In this document: positions 17,457 through 26,490 of the stretch, piece after piece
How positions within the stretch are numbered: position 1 is the stretch's first letter
How the letters are laid out: each line of letters begins with the position of its first letter
From: CAYMSF01 sp964392985
Lineage (GTDB): Bacteria > Verrucomicrobiota > Lentisphaeria > Victivallales > Victivallaceae
Reading direction: 5' to 3'
Length of the DNA: 64,000 nucleotides
Assembly: GCA_964392985.1 (NCBI GenBank)
Contig: CAYMSF010000019.1
Coordinates: 3,500-67,499, forward strand
The notes under the pieces: generated by a model
Told to the model about the DNA's origin: nothing
Database searches by the model: none
Seen by the model: only the letters and a program-made list of their open reading frames with translations
Program-made: the position numbers and the translations under genes

Positions 17457-19368
17457 TCATTTTGACGATTGCCGCGTCATTGCCGCCAATACTCAGGCTT
17501 TTTCCGGCGCGCTGTCCAGCAATTATGTCCGCAATTTTCCATCCACGGCTTACAGCAGGAGTGATTTCAAACTTCTCAGGGCTGTAGTTAATCAATATCG
17601 CAACTGCCTCTTTCGGGGACATGAAATGCTCCGTGACGCCTACTTGCGGGTTCCCGGAAGCAATGATCCTGCGAACCCCGGCTATCTCAGCCGCCATGGC
17701 GTAAAGTTTCCAATACGGCTTAACATCCGAACGGTTGAAAATGCCCGGAGTGTCACTCAAATACTTCTCCAGCGGGGCATTCAGGAACAACATTTTACCC
17801 TTGCCGTATTTATTGCAGGTAAACAGCGGATTGCCTTTTAAATCCGCCAGCAGCATTTCTGATTCAGTACACTTCAACCGGAGTATTATATCAGTGTACG
17901 CGCAACTCAAAGTTGCGTTGTCCAGTTTAAAACTCTCAGGATGCAAAGTTTTTTCGCGGGATTCCACTTCCAGGCCAAAAACGCTCTCAAACGGTTGAAA
18001 AAACGCGTTATCATAAGTCACCAGCGCTGTGGCTCCTGCTTTGACACAATCAAGCAGCGCCAGCCATTCCGAACGGTAAATCGGATTACTGCCGGCCACC
18101 GACGGCACAATATAGAAGTTTGATTTCTTCAGCGGCTGGTCAACATACTGGAATTCGATATCATAACCGGCCTGTTTGGCAAGAATGAACGAACTGAATG
18201 CAACACTCCACTGGTCCTGAGTGCGGGTAAGAATGCATACGGCATTTTTTCTGAATTCCGGCAGCTTTTTGAATGGCATTTTTTTCAGCATCCTGCCAAA
18301 ATCACACATTGCATCACAAACGGGTTTGCTTTGGCGGTTATTGCGGATTAACCCCAGTTCCCGCTCAAGCCCATTCCATTCGTAAGGCGGGAAATCCAGG
18401 TGATCCTGGTCGTAAGCACACCACCAGAGCAATCCGCGGCAGTCATGCGCCCAACTTGAGAACATTGCTGTCCGAAGATACGCCGCCGCAGTTTTCTCAT
18501 TGGAGATTACTGGGCCAAGCGTTCCAAGTTCTTCCGGAATACAGGGGCGGTTGCCGACATCGCCATACAGCCGGGATTCCGCTGTTGCATGAAGCCCGGG
18601 ACGGATAGTGTTAAGCTGATCCTGTCCGCACTTAGGAGTGAATTTAGGATACGGGTGAGTTGTAAGAACATCGGTCAGTTCAGACTGATCGGAAATGAGC
18701 CAACTGCCGTTTTCGCATTGAATGCTGTGCATATCGGATATTACGGCCCGTTCCGGGTCCGACTCGCGGATTGCAGCGGAAATCGTGTTAGTCCAAACCC
18801 ATGCCTGGTCTCTGGTCAAACCTGTCCCCATGCAATTGCACTCATTGCCAAGTCCCCATGAATCAATAGATTTATGCTCTTTGAATGTCTTGACAAAATA
18901 GCTGACAAAACGCTTTTGCCATTTAATTGCAGTGGAATCTGTAAGCACATTGCAGCCTTCAAATGCAGGTGGCACAAACAGCCTGCCGCTCATCCAGCCG
19001 GTAACCAGCGAAACAGTTAATTTTAAATTATATTTCTCCGCCAAATCAGCAAAAATGCGGAATTTTTCCATTGCTTCTGATGAAACACCAACCTTTCCGG
19101 CGGTGTTGTGCCCCAATGGCTTATCACCAAACCTGAGTTCTTGCGTCTCTGCGCTTTTCCATGGAATAAGCGCTACTGTAAGCGGTTGAAATACCGGCCA
19201 TAGCGGAAATACACGCAAAAGATGCATCCCCGAATTGGATAATTGTTTGAGGTCATGTTCTACAACTTCAGGTCGCCAGTCTTCCCACATTCTAAGTCCA
19301 GCATGAGATGCCCAATAATTACAGCCAATATGGAAACTGCCGGAGTCCAGCAAAATAGATTTTTTCAT
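17443..19368 (-). CDS. Clan GH-A glycoside hydrolase (GH5/GH42-like)
   Basis: The 641-residue protein lacks an obvious signal peptide (MKKSILLDSGSFHIGCNYW), so it may be cytoplasmic. A TIM barrel starts with GCNYWASHAGLRMWEDW and SGMHLLRVFPLWPVFQP. SWGLGNECNCMG places the acid/base at Glu176, and PCIPEELGTLGP places the nucleophile at Glu279 or Glu280. LLWWCAYDQ follows on the next strand. From about residue 370 a second domain resembles the trimerisation (glutamine-amidotransferase-like) domain of GH42 beta-galactosidases: VSAFSSFILAKQAGYDIEFQYV, FYIVPS, ALVTYDNAFF. A C-terminal beta domain ends the chain. The order suggests a galactosidase- or mannosidase-like exo-enzyme; the family number is uncertain. 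An operator of the LacI type lies 17 bp upstream of the start. Confidence 0.75.
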   Translation of the reverse strand: MKKSILLDSGSFHIGCNYWASHAGLRMWEDWRPEVVEHDLKQLSNSGMHLLRVFPLWPVFQPLTVALIPWKSAETQELRFGDKPLGHNTAGKVGVSSEAMEKFRIFADLAEKYNLKLTVSLVTGWMSGRLFVPPAFEGCNVLTDSTAIKWQKRFVSYFVKTFKEHKSIDSWGLGNECNCMGTGLTRDQAWVWTNTISAAIRESDPERAVISDMHSIQCENGSWLISDQSELTDVLTTHPYPKFTPKCGQDQLNTIRPGLHATAESRLYGDVGNRPCIPEELGTLGPVISNEKTAAAYLRTAMFSSWAHDCRGLLWWCAYDQDHLDFPPYEWNGLERELGLIRNNRQSKPVCDAMCDFGRMLKKMPFKKLPEFRKNAVCILTRTQDQWSVAFSSFILAKQAGYDIEFQYVDQPLKKSNFYIVPSVAGSNPIYRSEWLALLDCVKAGATALVTYDNAFFQPFESVFGLEVESREKTLHPESFKLDNATLSCAYTDIILRLKCTESEMLLADLKGNPLFTCNKYGKGKMLFLNAPLEKYLSDTPGIFNRSDVKPYWKLYAMAAEIAGVRRIIASGNPQVGVTEHFMSPKEAVAILINYSPEKFEITPAVSRGWKIADIIAGQRAGKSLSIGGNDAAIVKMIKSV

Positions 19369-19384
19369 AAATAAATCCCTTTTA

Positions 19385-19399
19385 ATGAAATCTTTTCAT
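19385..19399. promoter_or_regulatory. LacI-type operator 3 (glycosidase promoter)
   Basis: ATGAAATCTTTTCAT, a 6-3-6 inverted repeat with the same half-sites as the operators at 16375 and 16454, lies 17 bp upstream of the GH-A glycosidase start codon on the minus strand. Confidence 0.6.
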
Positions 19400-19525
19400 A
19401 AATATACTGTTTGTTCCGATTCTTTTCAATATGAGATGTAAAAAATCACAGCATGATTTGTTGGAGACGGGCAATTTCTCTAAGGGGCATTCGGATCAGA
19501 CCACAAAACATTTTTAACTGATTGA

Positions 19526-19711
19526 ATTTGTAGACAAAAGTGCCAGACAGATTTAACTGTGGAATACTCTGACAGCACGGGAAAATTAAGAAGAATATTC
19601 CAAAATGATATCGGCGTGAATAAGCTTGGAGTCAACGCTCGCATGGTTGACGACAAAATGCATTTTTCATACCCGATTTCAATTTATATGGCAGTCAAGC
19701 CAGACATATAA
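19526..19711 (+). pseudogene. 5'-truncated gene remnant B
   Basis: An open frame follows TGA at 19523 and ends at TAA 19709-19711. It encodes RQKCQTDLTVEYSDSTGKL, then RRIFQNDIGVNKLGVNARM, VDDKMHFSYPISIYM and AVKPDI. There is no start codon with a ribosome site. The first block (19534-19589) matches remnant A (11590-11645) over 56 bp with three mismatches, one of them synonymous, after which the two sequences diverge. Together the remnants bracket the LacI-controlled sugar block in direct orientation. The protein family is not recognised. The rest of the 19400-19762 gap shows nothing else. Confidence 0.45.
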
Positions 19712-19762
19712 TCTTTTGCCGTAAATGGCTGTAAACAGTGCGAATACAATACTCTGCAGGAA

Positions 19763-21178
19763 TCAGTTATTATTGATTTTTAGACCGAGATTCTGCGGGA
19801 TGAAATTTTTAGCGAATTCCGGGCTGATTTTTGCGTGAATGGAGAGCTTTTTATCTTTGAATCTTGTGGTTATCAGAGATGGAACGGTGTTGGGTTGATG
19901 CTGCAGAATGATTTCAATGGGATTCTTATTATCCAGCGCCTTCAAGCATTCCGGATTTTCAGCTTCATGGAATAACTCTGCGGCCTGGACAGCAGATATC
20001 TTACCTGAAATTACCGCTATTGAATTCTGATAAAGCTTACAATAGACGGAAGATTTGTCTCCGGAAGTGCTTTCTTTCACGGTGAAAGTATTTGTTTCAA
20101 AGGGTTTAATTTCGCCCATCGCAAGATTGTTGCGGAGGAAGGATATTTTGTCGGCAATCGGCCATGTTTTTACATAAAAAACTGGTGTGCCGTTATAGAC
20201 ATTGGTGTAGTAGGATAAACGCTCTCCTATCGCTGTGGCAAGTATTTTTAACAATTTTTTCTCAGTTTCGGTCGTTTCCGGATGTTTAAAATCAGCGATA
20301 AGACCCGGGAGGTGATAAATAAAATCCTCTGATGATTTTAACTCAGCCGCAGCCGCAATATCTTTATCTTTAACTACCGGAGGCAGATTGATGGCGGGTG
20401 AATTCAATTCCTGCTTGTCAATAAATTTTGCCAGTTCGGAGTTGGCTGCAGGAATAATTTCAAACTGAAAAACAAGGTATTCGGGTTTAAAATAAATATT
20501 CAGTGAAATTTCCTTTATCTGGCGGATGGCATTCTCAAGGTCATTTACTGTGGAGAGCATTTTTGCGGCAGCAGCATCGCCATGTTTTTTTTGCAGGTTT
20601 TTGAGCAATGCGGTTTCGATGTACTTCTGGCGGAATTCGGCGTAATGACTTGGACACAATTCCAAATAACGTGAAACTTTCATGAAAAAGGTTATACTTG
20701 AATCGCCGGAATCTTTATTTATTGGTGGCAACTTAGAAATATAGTCAAGCAGGATTTTGGAATGGCTCAACAGCAGCCGGGAATCCATTTTTTTAACGTA
20801 CGCTGGTTCGCCCATAAACTTTATTGAGACCGGTATTTTTTCATTATTATTGTATCCGACGACAGTACACCATTGGGCTTGAGATGAAGCGGCGTACATA
20901 TACATCGAGATGCGCCCGGAAAGATCGAGTGCAAGGTATTCCGGATTCATGGTCAGCGCGATAACGGCAAGAAACGGCAGTGATTCAAGCGAAGGGGAAA
21001 TCTTTTTCGCAAAAGCTCCGGCATCCCCGGCTAAATCGGTCAATGACGAAATTTCCGCCTTGCCCAGTTGCTCATAGTTGGTACTCGCGGCGTGGATTTC
21101 TACTATTGTCACCGGCATGACTGCCGCAACAAATAAAATTACCCGGAAAAACCTGCGGCGGAAAAATAATCTATACAT
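19763..21178 (-). CDS. Secreted or membrane-anchored protein of unknown function
   Basis: The 471-residue product begins with an Arg-rich N-terminus and a hydrophobic segment (residues about 10-30, VILFVAAVMPVTIVEIHAA) that may be a signal peptide or an anchor. The rest is mixed helix and strand without Cys-pair, nucleotide-binding or catalytic motifs known to me. Noted segments are LPFLAVIALTMNPEYLALDLSG, YIETALLKNLQKKHGD and a C-terminal ITTRFKDKKLSIHAKISPEF. The overall look, with repeated short blocks of Lys/Asp-rich strands and a scan of one large structure per half, recalls DUF3352-like model substrate proteins in PVC genomes, but this is weak. It stands alone and is divergent from the HAD gene. 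No terminator was recognised after it. Confidence 0.55.
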   Translation of the reverse strand: MYRLFFRRRFFRVILFVAAVMPVTIVEIHAASTNYEQLGKAEISSLTDLAGDAGAFAKKISPSLESLPFLAVIALTMNPEYLALDLSGRISMYMYAASSQAQWCTVVGYNNNEKIPVSIKFMGEPAYVKKMDSRLLLSHSKILLDYISKLPPINKDSGDSSITFFMKVSRYLELCPSHYAEFRQKYIETALLKNLQKKHGDAAAAKMLSTVNDLENAIRQIKEISLNIYFKPEYLVFQFEIIPAANSELAKFIDKQELNSPAINLPPVVKDKDIAAAAELKSSEDFIYHLPGLIADFKHPETTETEKKLLKILATAIGERLSYYTNVYNGTPVFYVKTWPIADKISFLRNNLAMGEIKPFETNTFTVKESTSGDKSSVYCKLYQNSIAVISGKISAVQAAELFHEAENPECLKALDNKNPIEIILQHQPNTVPSLITTRFKDKKLSIHAKISPEFAKNFIPQNLGLKINNN

Positions 21179-21447
21179 AATTAGACCTGAAAATTATTAG
21201 TTACCCTAATATAGCACCCTGTAACTATTGGGCAAGGATGAATCTTTAATCTTTACTCTATTTGTAAAAGTCCTAGATGTTGCAATTTCAGCCCGACATG
21301 CTGATTTGGCAAGAATTAATAAAAATTTATCGTTGATTTCAGTTTATCATATTGCGAAATTAAAATTCGGAGTTAGTTTAATGACTTAACAAAGTTCGCC
21401 AGTTTGTGGCAATAATATTAGTATTTTAACATTACAGGAGTCAGGAT

Positions 21448-22329
21448 ATGGACTATATCGCGCAAATGCAGAGTTTGTCTAAGGAACACGAATTTTTTAT
21501 TGGTTTTGACAGTGACGGTTGTATTTTTGATACGATGGAGATTAAGCAGAAAGAATGTTTCTGTCCTAACTTTGTCAATTTTTTCGGAATGCAGGCGGCA
21601 AGTAAATACGCACGGGAAGTTTGGGAATTTGTCAATCTTTACAGCAAGACCCGTGGATGCAACCGGTTTCTGGCGGTACAACGGGCATTGCAGTTATTGC
21701 AGGAACGCAAAGAAATCAAAGAGCGCAACGTTGTTGTTCCGTTGATGAATGAGCTTGATCTCTGGATCAAAGAGGAAAGCAAACTGGGCAATCCGGCCTT
21801 GAAGGCAAAAGTAGCGGCCTGTCCGACCGAACAGATGAAAATGCTGTTGGCGTGGAGTATTGCCGTGAATGAAGATATCGCAGATATGGTACATGGCATT
21901 CCGCCGTTTCCCGGAGTGAAAGAAGTTCTCGCTGCCGCAGCGCCGCTGGCGGATATGATTGTGGTATCGCAGACGCCGTTGGAAGCATTGACCCGTGAGT
22001 GGGAGGAAAACAAGATTGAGCATTATCTGAAACTGATCTGCGGTCAGGAACACGGCACCAAGACCGAACACCTGAGATACGTCACAAAAGACAAATATTC
22101 CCCGGACAAAGTGTTGATGGTGGGAGATGCTCCCGGCGACCAGAAAGCCGCACAAAGCAATGGCGTGCTCTTTTTCCCGATAATTCCCGGACAGGAAGAA
22201 AAATACTGGGCGGAATTGAAGAACGAGGGATTAAACCGTTTCTTCAAAGGTACCTATGCCGGAGCATATCAGGACCGTTTGTTGCGTGAATTTGACTTGG
22301 CTTTACCGGAGAAGCCGCACTGGAACTGA
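21448..22329 (+). CDS. HAD-superfamily hydrolase
   Basis: This 293-residue protein carries all four HAD motifs. Motif I is FDSDGCIFDT, with Asp21 as nucleophile and Asp23 as acid/base. Motif II is the Thr/Ser in VVSQTP. Motif III is the Lys before the last third (KTEHLRYVTKDKY). Motif IV is VGDAPGD at about residues 224-230. A large helical cap (residues about 40-150, with many Leu and Lys) sits between motifs I and II, as in phosphoglycolate phosphatase-like enzymes. It probably dephosphorylates a small phosphorylated metabolite; the substrate is unknown. The motif I form DSDG with Ser is slightly unusual, DxDG being common. A strong AGGAGTCAGGA precedes the start. It stands 129 bp before mreB without evident linkage. 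Confidence 0.85.
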   Translation: MDYIAQMQSLSKEHEFFIGFDSDGCIFDTMEIKQKECFCPNFVNFFGMQAASKYAREVWEFVNLYSKTRGCNRFLAVQRALQLLQERKEIKERNVVVPLMNELDLWIKEESKLGNPALKAKVAACPTEQMKMLLAWSIAVNEDIADMVHGIPPFPGVKEVLAAAAPLADMIVVSQTPLEALTREWEENKIEHYLKLICGQEHGTKTEHLRYVTKDKYSPDKVLMVGDAPGDQKAAQSNGVLFFPIIPGQEEKYWAELKNEGLNRFFKGTYAGAYQDRLLREFDLALPEKPHWN

Positions 22330-22458
22330 GAAAATTCATAACAATTCAATTTTTTTTGCAATTTGATTTTAAATATTGATATTCTAATGATAGATTATCC
22401 AAAGTCGGCCTTTTTATGACGACAACAGGTTAATTTAACCGAATGGGATTGCAGAATT

Positions 22459-23493
22459 ATGCTTATTAGAAAATTGGCAAGGTTTTTCTCAAGTGATATC
22501 GGTATCGATCTTGGTACTGCAAACTGTCTGGTATTCGTCAGGGACAAAGGAATTGTTCTCGAAGAACCGTCAGTGGTAGCAATTACCGAAAATACAAAAG
22601 AAGTGCTGGCGGTCGGTTCTGACGCCAAACGCATGCTGGGACGCACTCCGGGTAATATCCGTGCCGTCCGGCCAATGAAAGACGGTGTTATCGCCGACTT
22701 TGAGATTACCGAACACATGTTGCGGTATTTCATTCAAAAAGCCATTAAACATTTGCCCTGGCGTCAACAATTGCTCAGTCCGCGAGTTATGGTGGCAGTT
22801 CCTTCCGGGATTACCGAAGTCGAAAATCGCGCGGTAAAAGACAGTGCCAAGCGTGCCGGCGCCGGCGATGTGGTGCTGGTAGAAGAGCCGATGGCAGCAG
22901 CTATCGGTGTTGGTCTGCCGGTCAGCGAACCGACAGGCAGTATGATTGTTGACATCGGTGGCGGAACTACTGAAGTTGCAGTTATCTCTCTCAACGGGAT
23001 TGTCTGGGCGCGCAGCGTCAGGGTTGGCGGTGATGAACTTGACGCCGCCATTATCCAGCACATGAAACGGGTTTACAATTTAATGATCGGCGAACGTACT
23101 GCGGAAAGAATCAAGATTGATATTGGCAGTGCTTATCCGACTAACGATGATGCCACAATGGAAGTCAAGGGACGTGACCTCGTCTCAGGATTACCCAAAA
23201 CCATAAGAATTACCGCGGGGGAAATCCGCATTGCTCTCCAGGAACCGATTACCAGTATTATTGAAGCGGTAAGGACAACCCTTGAACGTTGTCCGCCAGA
23301 ACTGGCCGCGGACTTGATTGACCGCGGAATTATGCTTGCCGGTGGCGGCGCATTGCTTAATGGTCTTGACCGTCTCATCGTTGAGGAAACCGGTTTGCCG
23401 GTATTCGTCGCCGAAGACCCGTTGAAAGCCGTTGCTAAAGGTACCGGAATCATGCTCCAGGAAATGGATAACATGACCAAAACGATTTCTTGA
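22459..23493 (+). CDS. mreB: Rod shape-determining protein MreB
   Basis: MreB is the bacterial actin that polymerises under the membrane and directs lateral peptidoglycan synthesis in rod-shaped cells. The 344-residue length is typical. The protein shows the actin-fold phosphate loops IGIDLGTANCLVFV and SMIVDIGGGTTEVAVISL, the linker VAVPSGITEVENRAVKDSAKRAGA, LVEEPMAAAIGVGLPV, and the nucleotide site GIMLAGGGALLNGLD. The N-terminal amphipathic stretch (RKLARFFSSD) fits membrane binding. No mreC, mreD, pbp2 or rodA follow, so it is separate from the usual cluster. It suggests the host grows as a rod or keeps the machinery for another role. Identification is certain. Confidence 0.97.
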   Translation: MLIRKLARFFSSDIGIDLGTANCLVFVRDKGIVLEEPSVVAITENTKEVLAVGSDAKRMLGRTPGNIRAVRPMKDGVIADFEITEHMLRYFIQKAIKHLPWRQQLLSPRVMVAVPSGITEVENRAVKDSAKRAGAGDVVLVEEPMAAAIGVGLPVSEPTGSMIVDIGGGTTEVAVISLNGIVWARSVRVGGDELDAAIIQHMKRVYNLMIGERTAERIKIDIGSAYPTNDDATMEVKGRDLVSGLPKTIRITAGEIRIALQEPITSIIEAVRTTLERCPPELAADLIDRGIMLAGGGALLNGLDRLIVEETGLPVFVAEDPLKAVAKGTGIMLQEMDNMTKTIS

Positions 23494-23562
23494 TTCCGGA
23501 TAATTCAGTTCTGCTTCAGAGCGGTTTTTATCTTTTCTTTTTGTATTCACAGGCATAGTGTT

Positions 23563-23602
23563 TTTAATGAATTTTTAATAATATCTTAATCGTAACTTAA
23601 CA
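23563..23602 (+). promoter_or_regulatory. Pho box (four 7-bp units) upstream of phoB
   Basis: Four direct repeats of seven bases occur with exact 11-bp period: TTTAATG (23563), TTTAATA (23574), CTTAATC (23585) and CTTAACA (23596), separated by AATT, ATAT and GTAA. This is the architecture of PhoB binding sites (two Pho boxes; E. coli unit CTGTCAT with four-base AT-rich spacers). A -10-like TATTAT lies at 23612-23617, about ten bases after the last unit, as in Pho promoters where the box replaces the -35 element. It suggests autoregulation of phoBR. Confidence 0.65.
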
Positions 23603-23664
23603 TTGCCGGTTTATTATATATAGTAAAGTTATTTTAATATTTATATAACGGGATAGAGTTACTC

Positions 23665-24363
23665 ATGGCAAAAGAAAAAATTCTGGTGATTGAGGACGAG
23701 GAAGATATTCAGGAATTGATTAAGTACAACCTGCGCAAAGAGGGTTACGAAAATCTCCAGTTTGCCGATTCCGGTGAAGACGGTCTGCGTCTTGCCAATA
23801 CATTCATGCCGGATATTATTTTACTTGACCTGATGTTGCCGGGAATGGACGGATTATCGGTCTGCCGTAACCTAAAAAGCAAACCCGAAACATCCAAAAT
23901 AGCTGTCATCATGCTGACGGCAAAGAGCGAAGAAACCGATGTGATTATCGGTTTGGAAATGGGCGCTGATGACTACATTCCGAAACCATTCAGCCCCAAA
24001 ATACTCATTGCCAGAATAAAAGCTGCGTTACGCCGGAATGCCGAGGTACAGGATAACGGCTCAAAAAACATTGTTAAACGGGGCCCCCTGGTCTTAAATA
24101 AAGGGAAACGGGAGGCGAGTCTCGCCGGGAAACCGCTGGTGCTGACATTTTCTGAGTTTGAAATTTTGTACTTTTTGGCGCGACGTCCCGGTTGGGTTTA
24201 CACTAGAAATCAAATTGTGAATGCGGTCAAGGGCGATGATTATCCGGTTACCGAACGTTCAATAGATGTGCAAGTTGTCGGATTGCGCAAAAAGCTTGGC
24301 GATGCCGGCGAACTTATTGAAACGGTGCGTGGTGTCGGTTACAGATTCATAGAAACATATTAG
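23665..24363 (+). CDS. phoB: PhoB-type response regulator (OmpR family)
   Basis: The 232-residue protein has a receiver domain with acidic residues Glu10-Asp11, phospho-acceptor Asp55 (IILLDLMLPGMDG), the Thr in MLTAKSE, and Lys in DDYIPKPFSPKIL. A linker of about 15 residues leads to an OmpR/PhoB winged helix: PLVLTFSEFEILYFLARRPG, the recognition region TERSIDVQVVGLRKKLG, and the wing ETVRGVGYRF. The kinase gene follows after 16 bp. The Pho box upstream supports the phosphate-starvation reading rather than another OmpR-type role. No pst or phoU gene is in the window. Family certain; physiological role likely. Confidence 0.9.
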   Translation: MAKEKILVIEDEEDIQELIKYNLRKEGYENLQFADSGEDGLRLANTFMPDIILLDLMLPGMDGLSVCRNLKSKPETSKIAVIMLTAKSEETDVIIGLEMGADDYIPKPFSPKILIARIKAALRRNAEVQDNGSKNIVKRGPLVLNKGKREASLAGKPLVLTFSEFEILYFLARRPGWVYTRNQIVNAVKGDDYPVTERSIDVQVVGLRKKLGDAGELIETVRGVGYRFIETY

Positions 24364-24379
24364 GAATCTAAATTCAGCT

Positions 24380-26170
24380 ATGAAACGTGACTTATTCTAT
24401 TTTCTGCCGCTGATTATTGTGTTTTCAACCGTTGCCCTGCTCGGATTTGTCTGGTATGAATCTACTACTACAGAACAAATCTACCTCGAAGAAGTTGAGC
24501 ATAATCTGCTCATAAGGGCAAATTTACTCAAACGGGAAGTTGTCAAGGCAATAAGTGGCGCCGGCGGTATTGACGAGGCCATTAAATATTGTGCCAGCGC
24601 CCATCAGGATTCAGAAGCCAGGCTTACGTTGATTGCCCCGGATGGCAAAGTTATTTATGATTCCGACAGCAACGCGGATAAGTTGCCGACGCACGCCTCC
24701 AGGCCGGAAATAATCGAGGCGCATAAAGGTCATGTCGCTTTTGCCGACCGTTTCAGCTCCACTCTAAACCAGCGCATGATATATGTCGCCGTTCCTGTCA
24801 GCGTCACGGGGAATAATAATTTCTATGTTCTAAGAATTGCGGCTTCTTTTCATGTTATTGACAGCATGTTGAGCAGTTCGCGCCGCCAGATTTTGTTCGC
24901 CGGCCTTCTGGCTGCCGGCATAGTAGCTATTCTCAGTTTTGTCATTGTAAACCATCTTAGCAAGGCGGTTTCAGAGTTGCAGGAAAATGCGGCGAAGATT
25001 GCTGCCGGGAATCTGGATATCAAGCTTCCCGTACCGACGCGCGGCGCCATGCACGGTCTGGCTATTTCACTGAATAATATGGCGGAACAACTCAAACAGC
25101 GGATTAGCGAGATAACAAATAAAAAAAATGAGCGCGATGTTATTTTCTCCAACATGACAGAAGGGGTTATTGCCGTTGATTTAAGCGGAAAAATTCTTGA
25201 CATAAATACCGCCGCAGTTAAAATTTTTGATTTACCGGCGAATGCGACCGGATTATCTTTTTACGGAGTCATCCGTAATCCGCAAATGCAGAATTTTCTC
25301 AATCAGATTATCACTGAAAAGAAAATGCTGGAAAGTGAATTTATTATTCACTCGCTGCAGGAACGTTTTTTGCGTGCGCGTGGCGCTTGTATAAAAATTG
25401 ACGAGGATAATATCAATGCAGTGCTTATCGTTGTTTCAGACGTTACCCGCATTAAAAAGCTTGAAAACTTCCGCCGCGATTTTATCGCTGATGTTTCCCA
25501 TGAAATAAAAACTCCGCTCACCGCCATCAAAGGCGCGGTGGAAACACTCAACGACGGCGCTATCAATGATCCGGCAACAGCGACCAAATTCATGGATATT
25601 ATTTCACGCCATGCCGACCGGATGAATGCTTTGGTCAGAGATATACTCAGCCTTTCCGAACTGGACCGCCGGGCGAACGGAGATGAAATCCCGTTTGACG
25701 TCATTAAAATTGCGGCGCCGGTCAACAGTGCCGTAGAATTTTGCCGCGATCGCGCGGTTGAGAAAAATATGATTATTGAACTGCAACCAGTACCTGCCAT
25801 AAAAATTAAAGGTGACGCGCAATTACTTGAGCAGGCGGTGTCAAATCTGATTGATAATGCTATTAAGTATAATCCAGAAGGCACGTCCATAAAAGTGGCG
25901 GTATATCAGGATGGCAAAGATGTTGTCATCAGCGTTACTGACAACGGATGCGGCATTGAAGCCGAACATTTGCCACGGTTGTTTGAACGGTTCTACCGCG
26001 TTGACCGCGCCAGAAGCCGGAAACTGGGCGGAACCGGACTCGGATTAGCGATTGTCAAACACATTGCACACGTTCATAAAGGCTTTGCTGATGTTGAAAG
26101 TACTGTAGGTAAAGGCAGTAAATTTATTATCCGCATAACTTCGACTGGCCTTGAAGGTTCCTCTATTTGA
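24380..26170 (+). CDS. phoR: PhoR-type sensor histidine kinase
   Basis: This 596-residue kinase starts with a transmembrane helix (FLPLIIVFSTVALLGFVWY). A periplasmic domain of about 140 residues follows, then a second helix near residues 170-195 (ILFAGLLAAGIVAILSFVIV). Next come a HAMP linker (ELQENAAKIAAGNLD), a PAS domain (MTEGVIAVDLSGKILDINTAA), and HisKA with His374 in FIADVSHEIKTPLTA. The HATPase domain shows N box LIDNAIKYN, G1 VTDNGCGI, F box LFERFYRVD and G2 GGTGLGLAIVKHI. This is the full PhoR layout with an extra large periplasmic part, as in Gram-positive and PVC PhoR. It phosphorylates the adjacent regulator. The alternative names ResE or WalK are less likely because of the Pho box. 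Confidence 0.88.
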   Translation: MKRDLFYFLPLIIVFSTVALLGFVWYESTTTEQIYLEEVEHNLLIRANLLKREVVKAISGAGGIDEAIKYCASAHQDSEARLTLIAPDGKVIYDSDSNADKLPTHASRPEIIEAHKGHVAFADRFSSTLNQRMIYVAVPVSVTGNNNFYVLRIAASFHVIDSMLSSSRRQILFAGLLAAGIVAILSFVIVNHLSKAVSELQENAAKIAAGNLDIKLPVPTRGAMHGLAISLNNMAEQLKQRISEITNKKNERDVIFSNMTEGVIAVDLSGKILDINTAAVKIFDLPANATGLSFYGVIRNPQMQNFLNQIITEKKMLESEFIIHSLQERFLRARGACIKIDEDNINAVLIVVSDVTRIKKLENFRRDFIADVSHEIKTPLTAIKGAVETLNDGAINDPATATKFMDIISRHADRMNALVRDILSLSELDRRANGDEIPFDVIKIAAPVNSAVEFCRDRAVEKNMIIELQPVPAIKIKGDAQLLEQAVSNLIDNAIKYNPEGTSIKVAVYQDGKDVVISVTDNGCGIEAEHLPRLFERFYRVDRARSRKLGGTGLGLAIVKHIAHVHKGFADVESTVGKGSKFIIRITSTGLEGSSI

Positions 26171-26490
26171 TAACGTTTCCGGGGAATTAACATATTTTTT
26201 CAACCGCCTGCCATTAATTAAGTTCAGCCTTTTCAACCTTATTGACAATAGAGGAAATGGCGGATATTTTTAATTTTCTTCCAACTTTAGTGGTAAATTT
26301 TTACTAATTTAACTTGAAGCATTGTTATCACACAACTAGATTAAATGTTTATAAGCTCATAGGCTTTGCCCATTTCCCAGCCATCAGTCTGTAAATAATG
26401 CGGTGGCCGGTTTTATTATTGCCAAGTTGCATCGTTACAATCCAAACAGAAACGCTAATATAGTAATTTTAAAAGGAACGGAGGTTTTTT
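26171..26490 (+). promoter_or_regulatory. Leader and promoter region of the 26.5-33 kb operon
   Basis: This 320-bp gap contains a candidate sigma-70 promoter, TTGACA (26242-26247) and TATTTT (26265-26270) with a 17-bp spacer. That would give a leader of roughly 215 nt. A strong double ribosome site, AAGGAACGGAGG, lies just before the start codon. A weak -24/-12-like pair (CGG with TTGC, around 26408-26422) is also present but lacks the conserved CAC. No stable hairpin stands out. Confidence 0.4.

Noticed and set aside
26408..26423. Second sigma-54 promoter candidate before the 26.5-33 kb operon
   Set aside because: GG and TTGC have correct spacing, but the conserved CAC after GG is missing and no activator-type site lies upstream; a sigma-70 candidate at 26242 fits as well.
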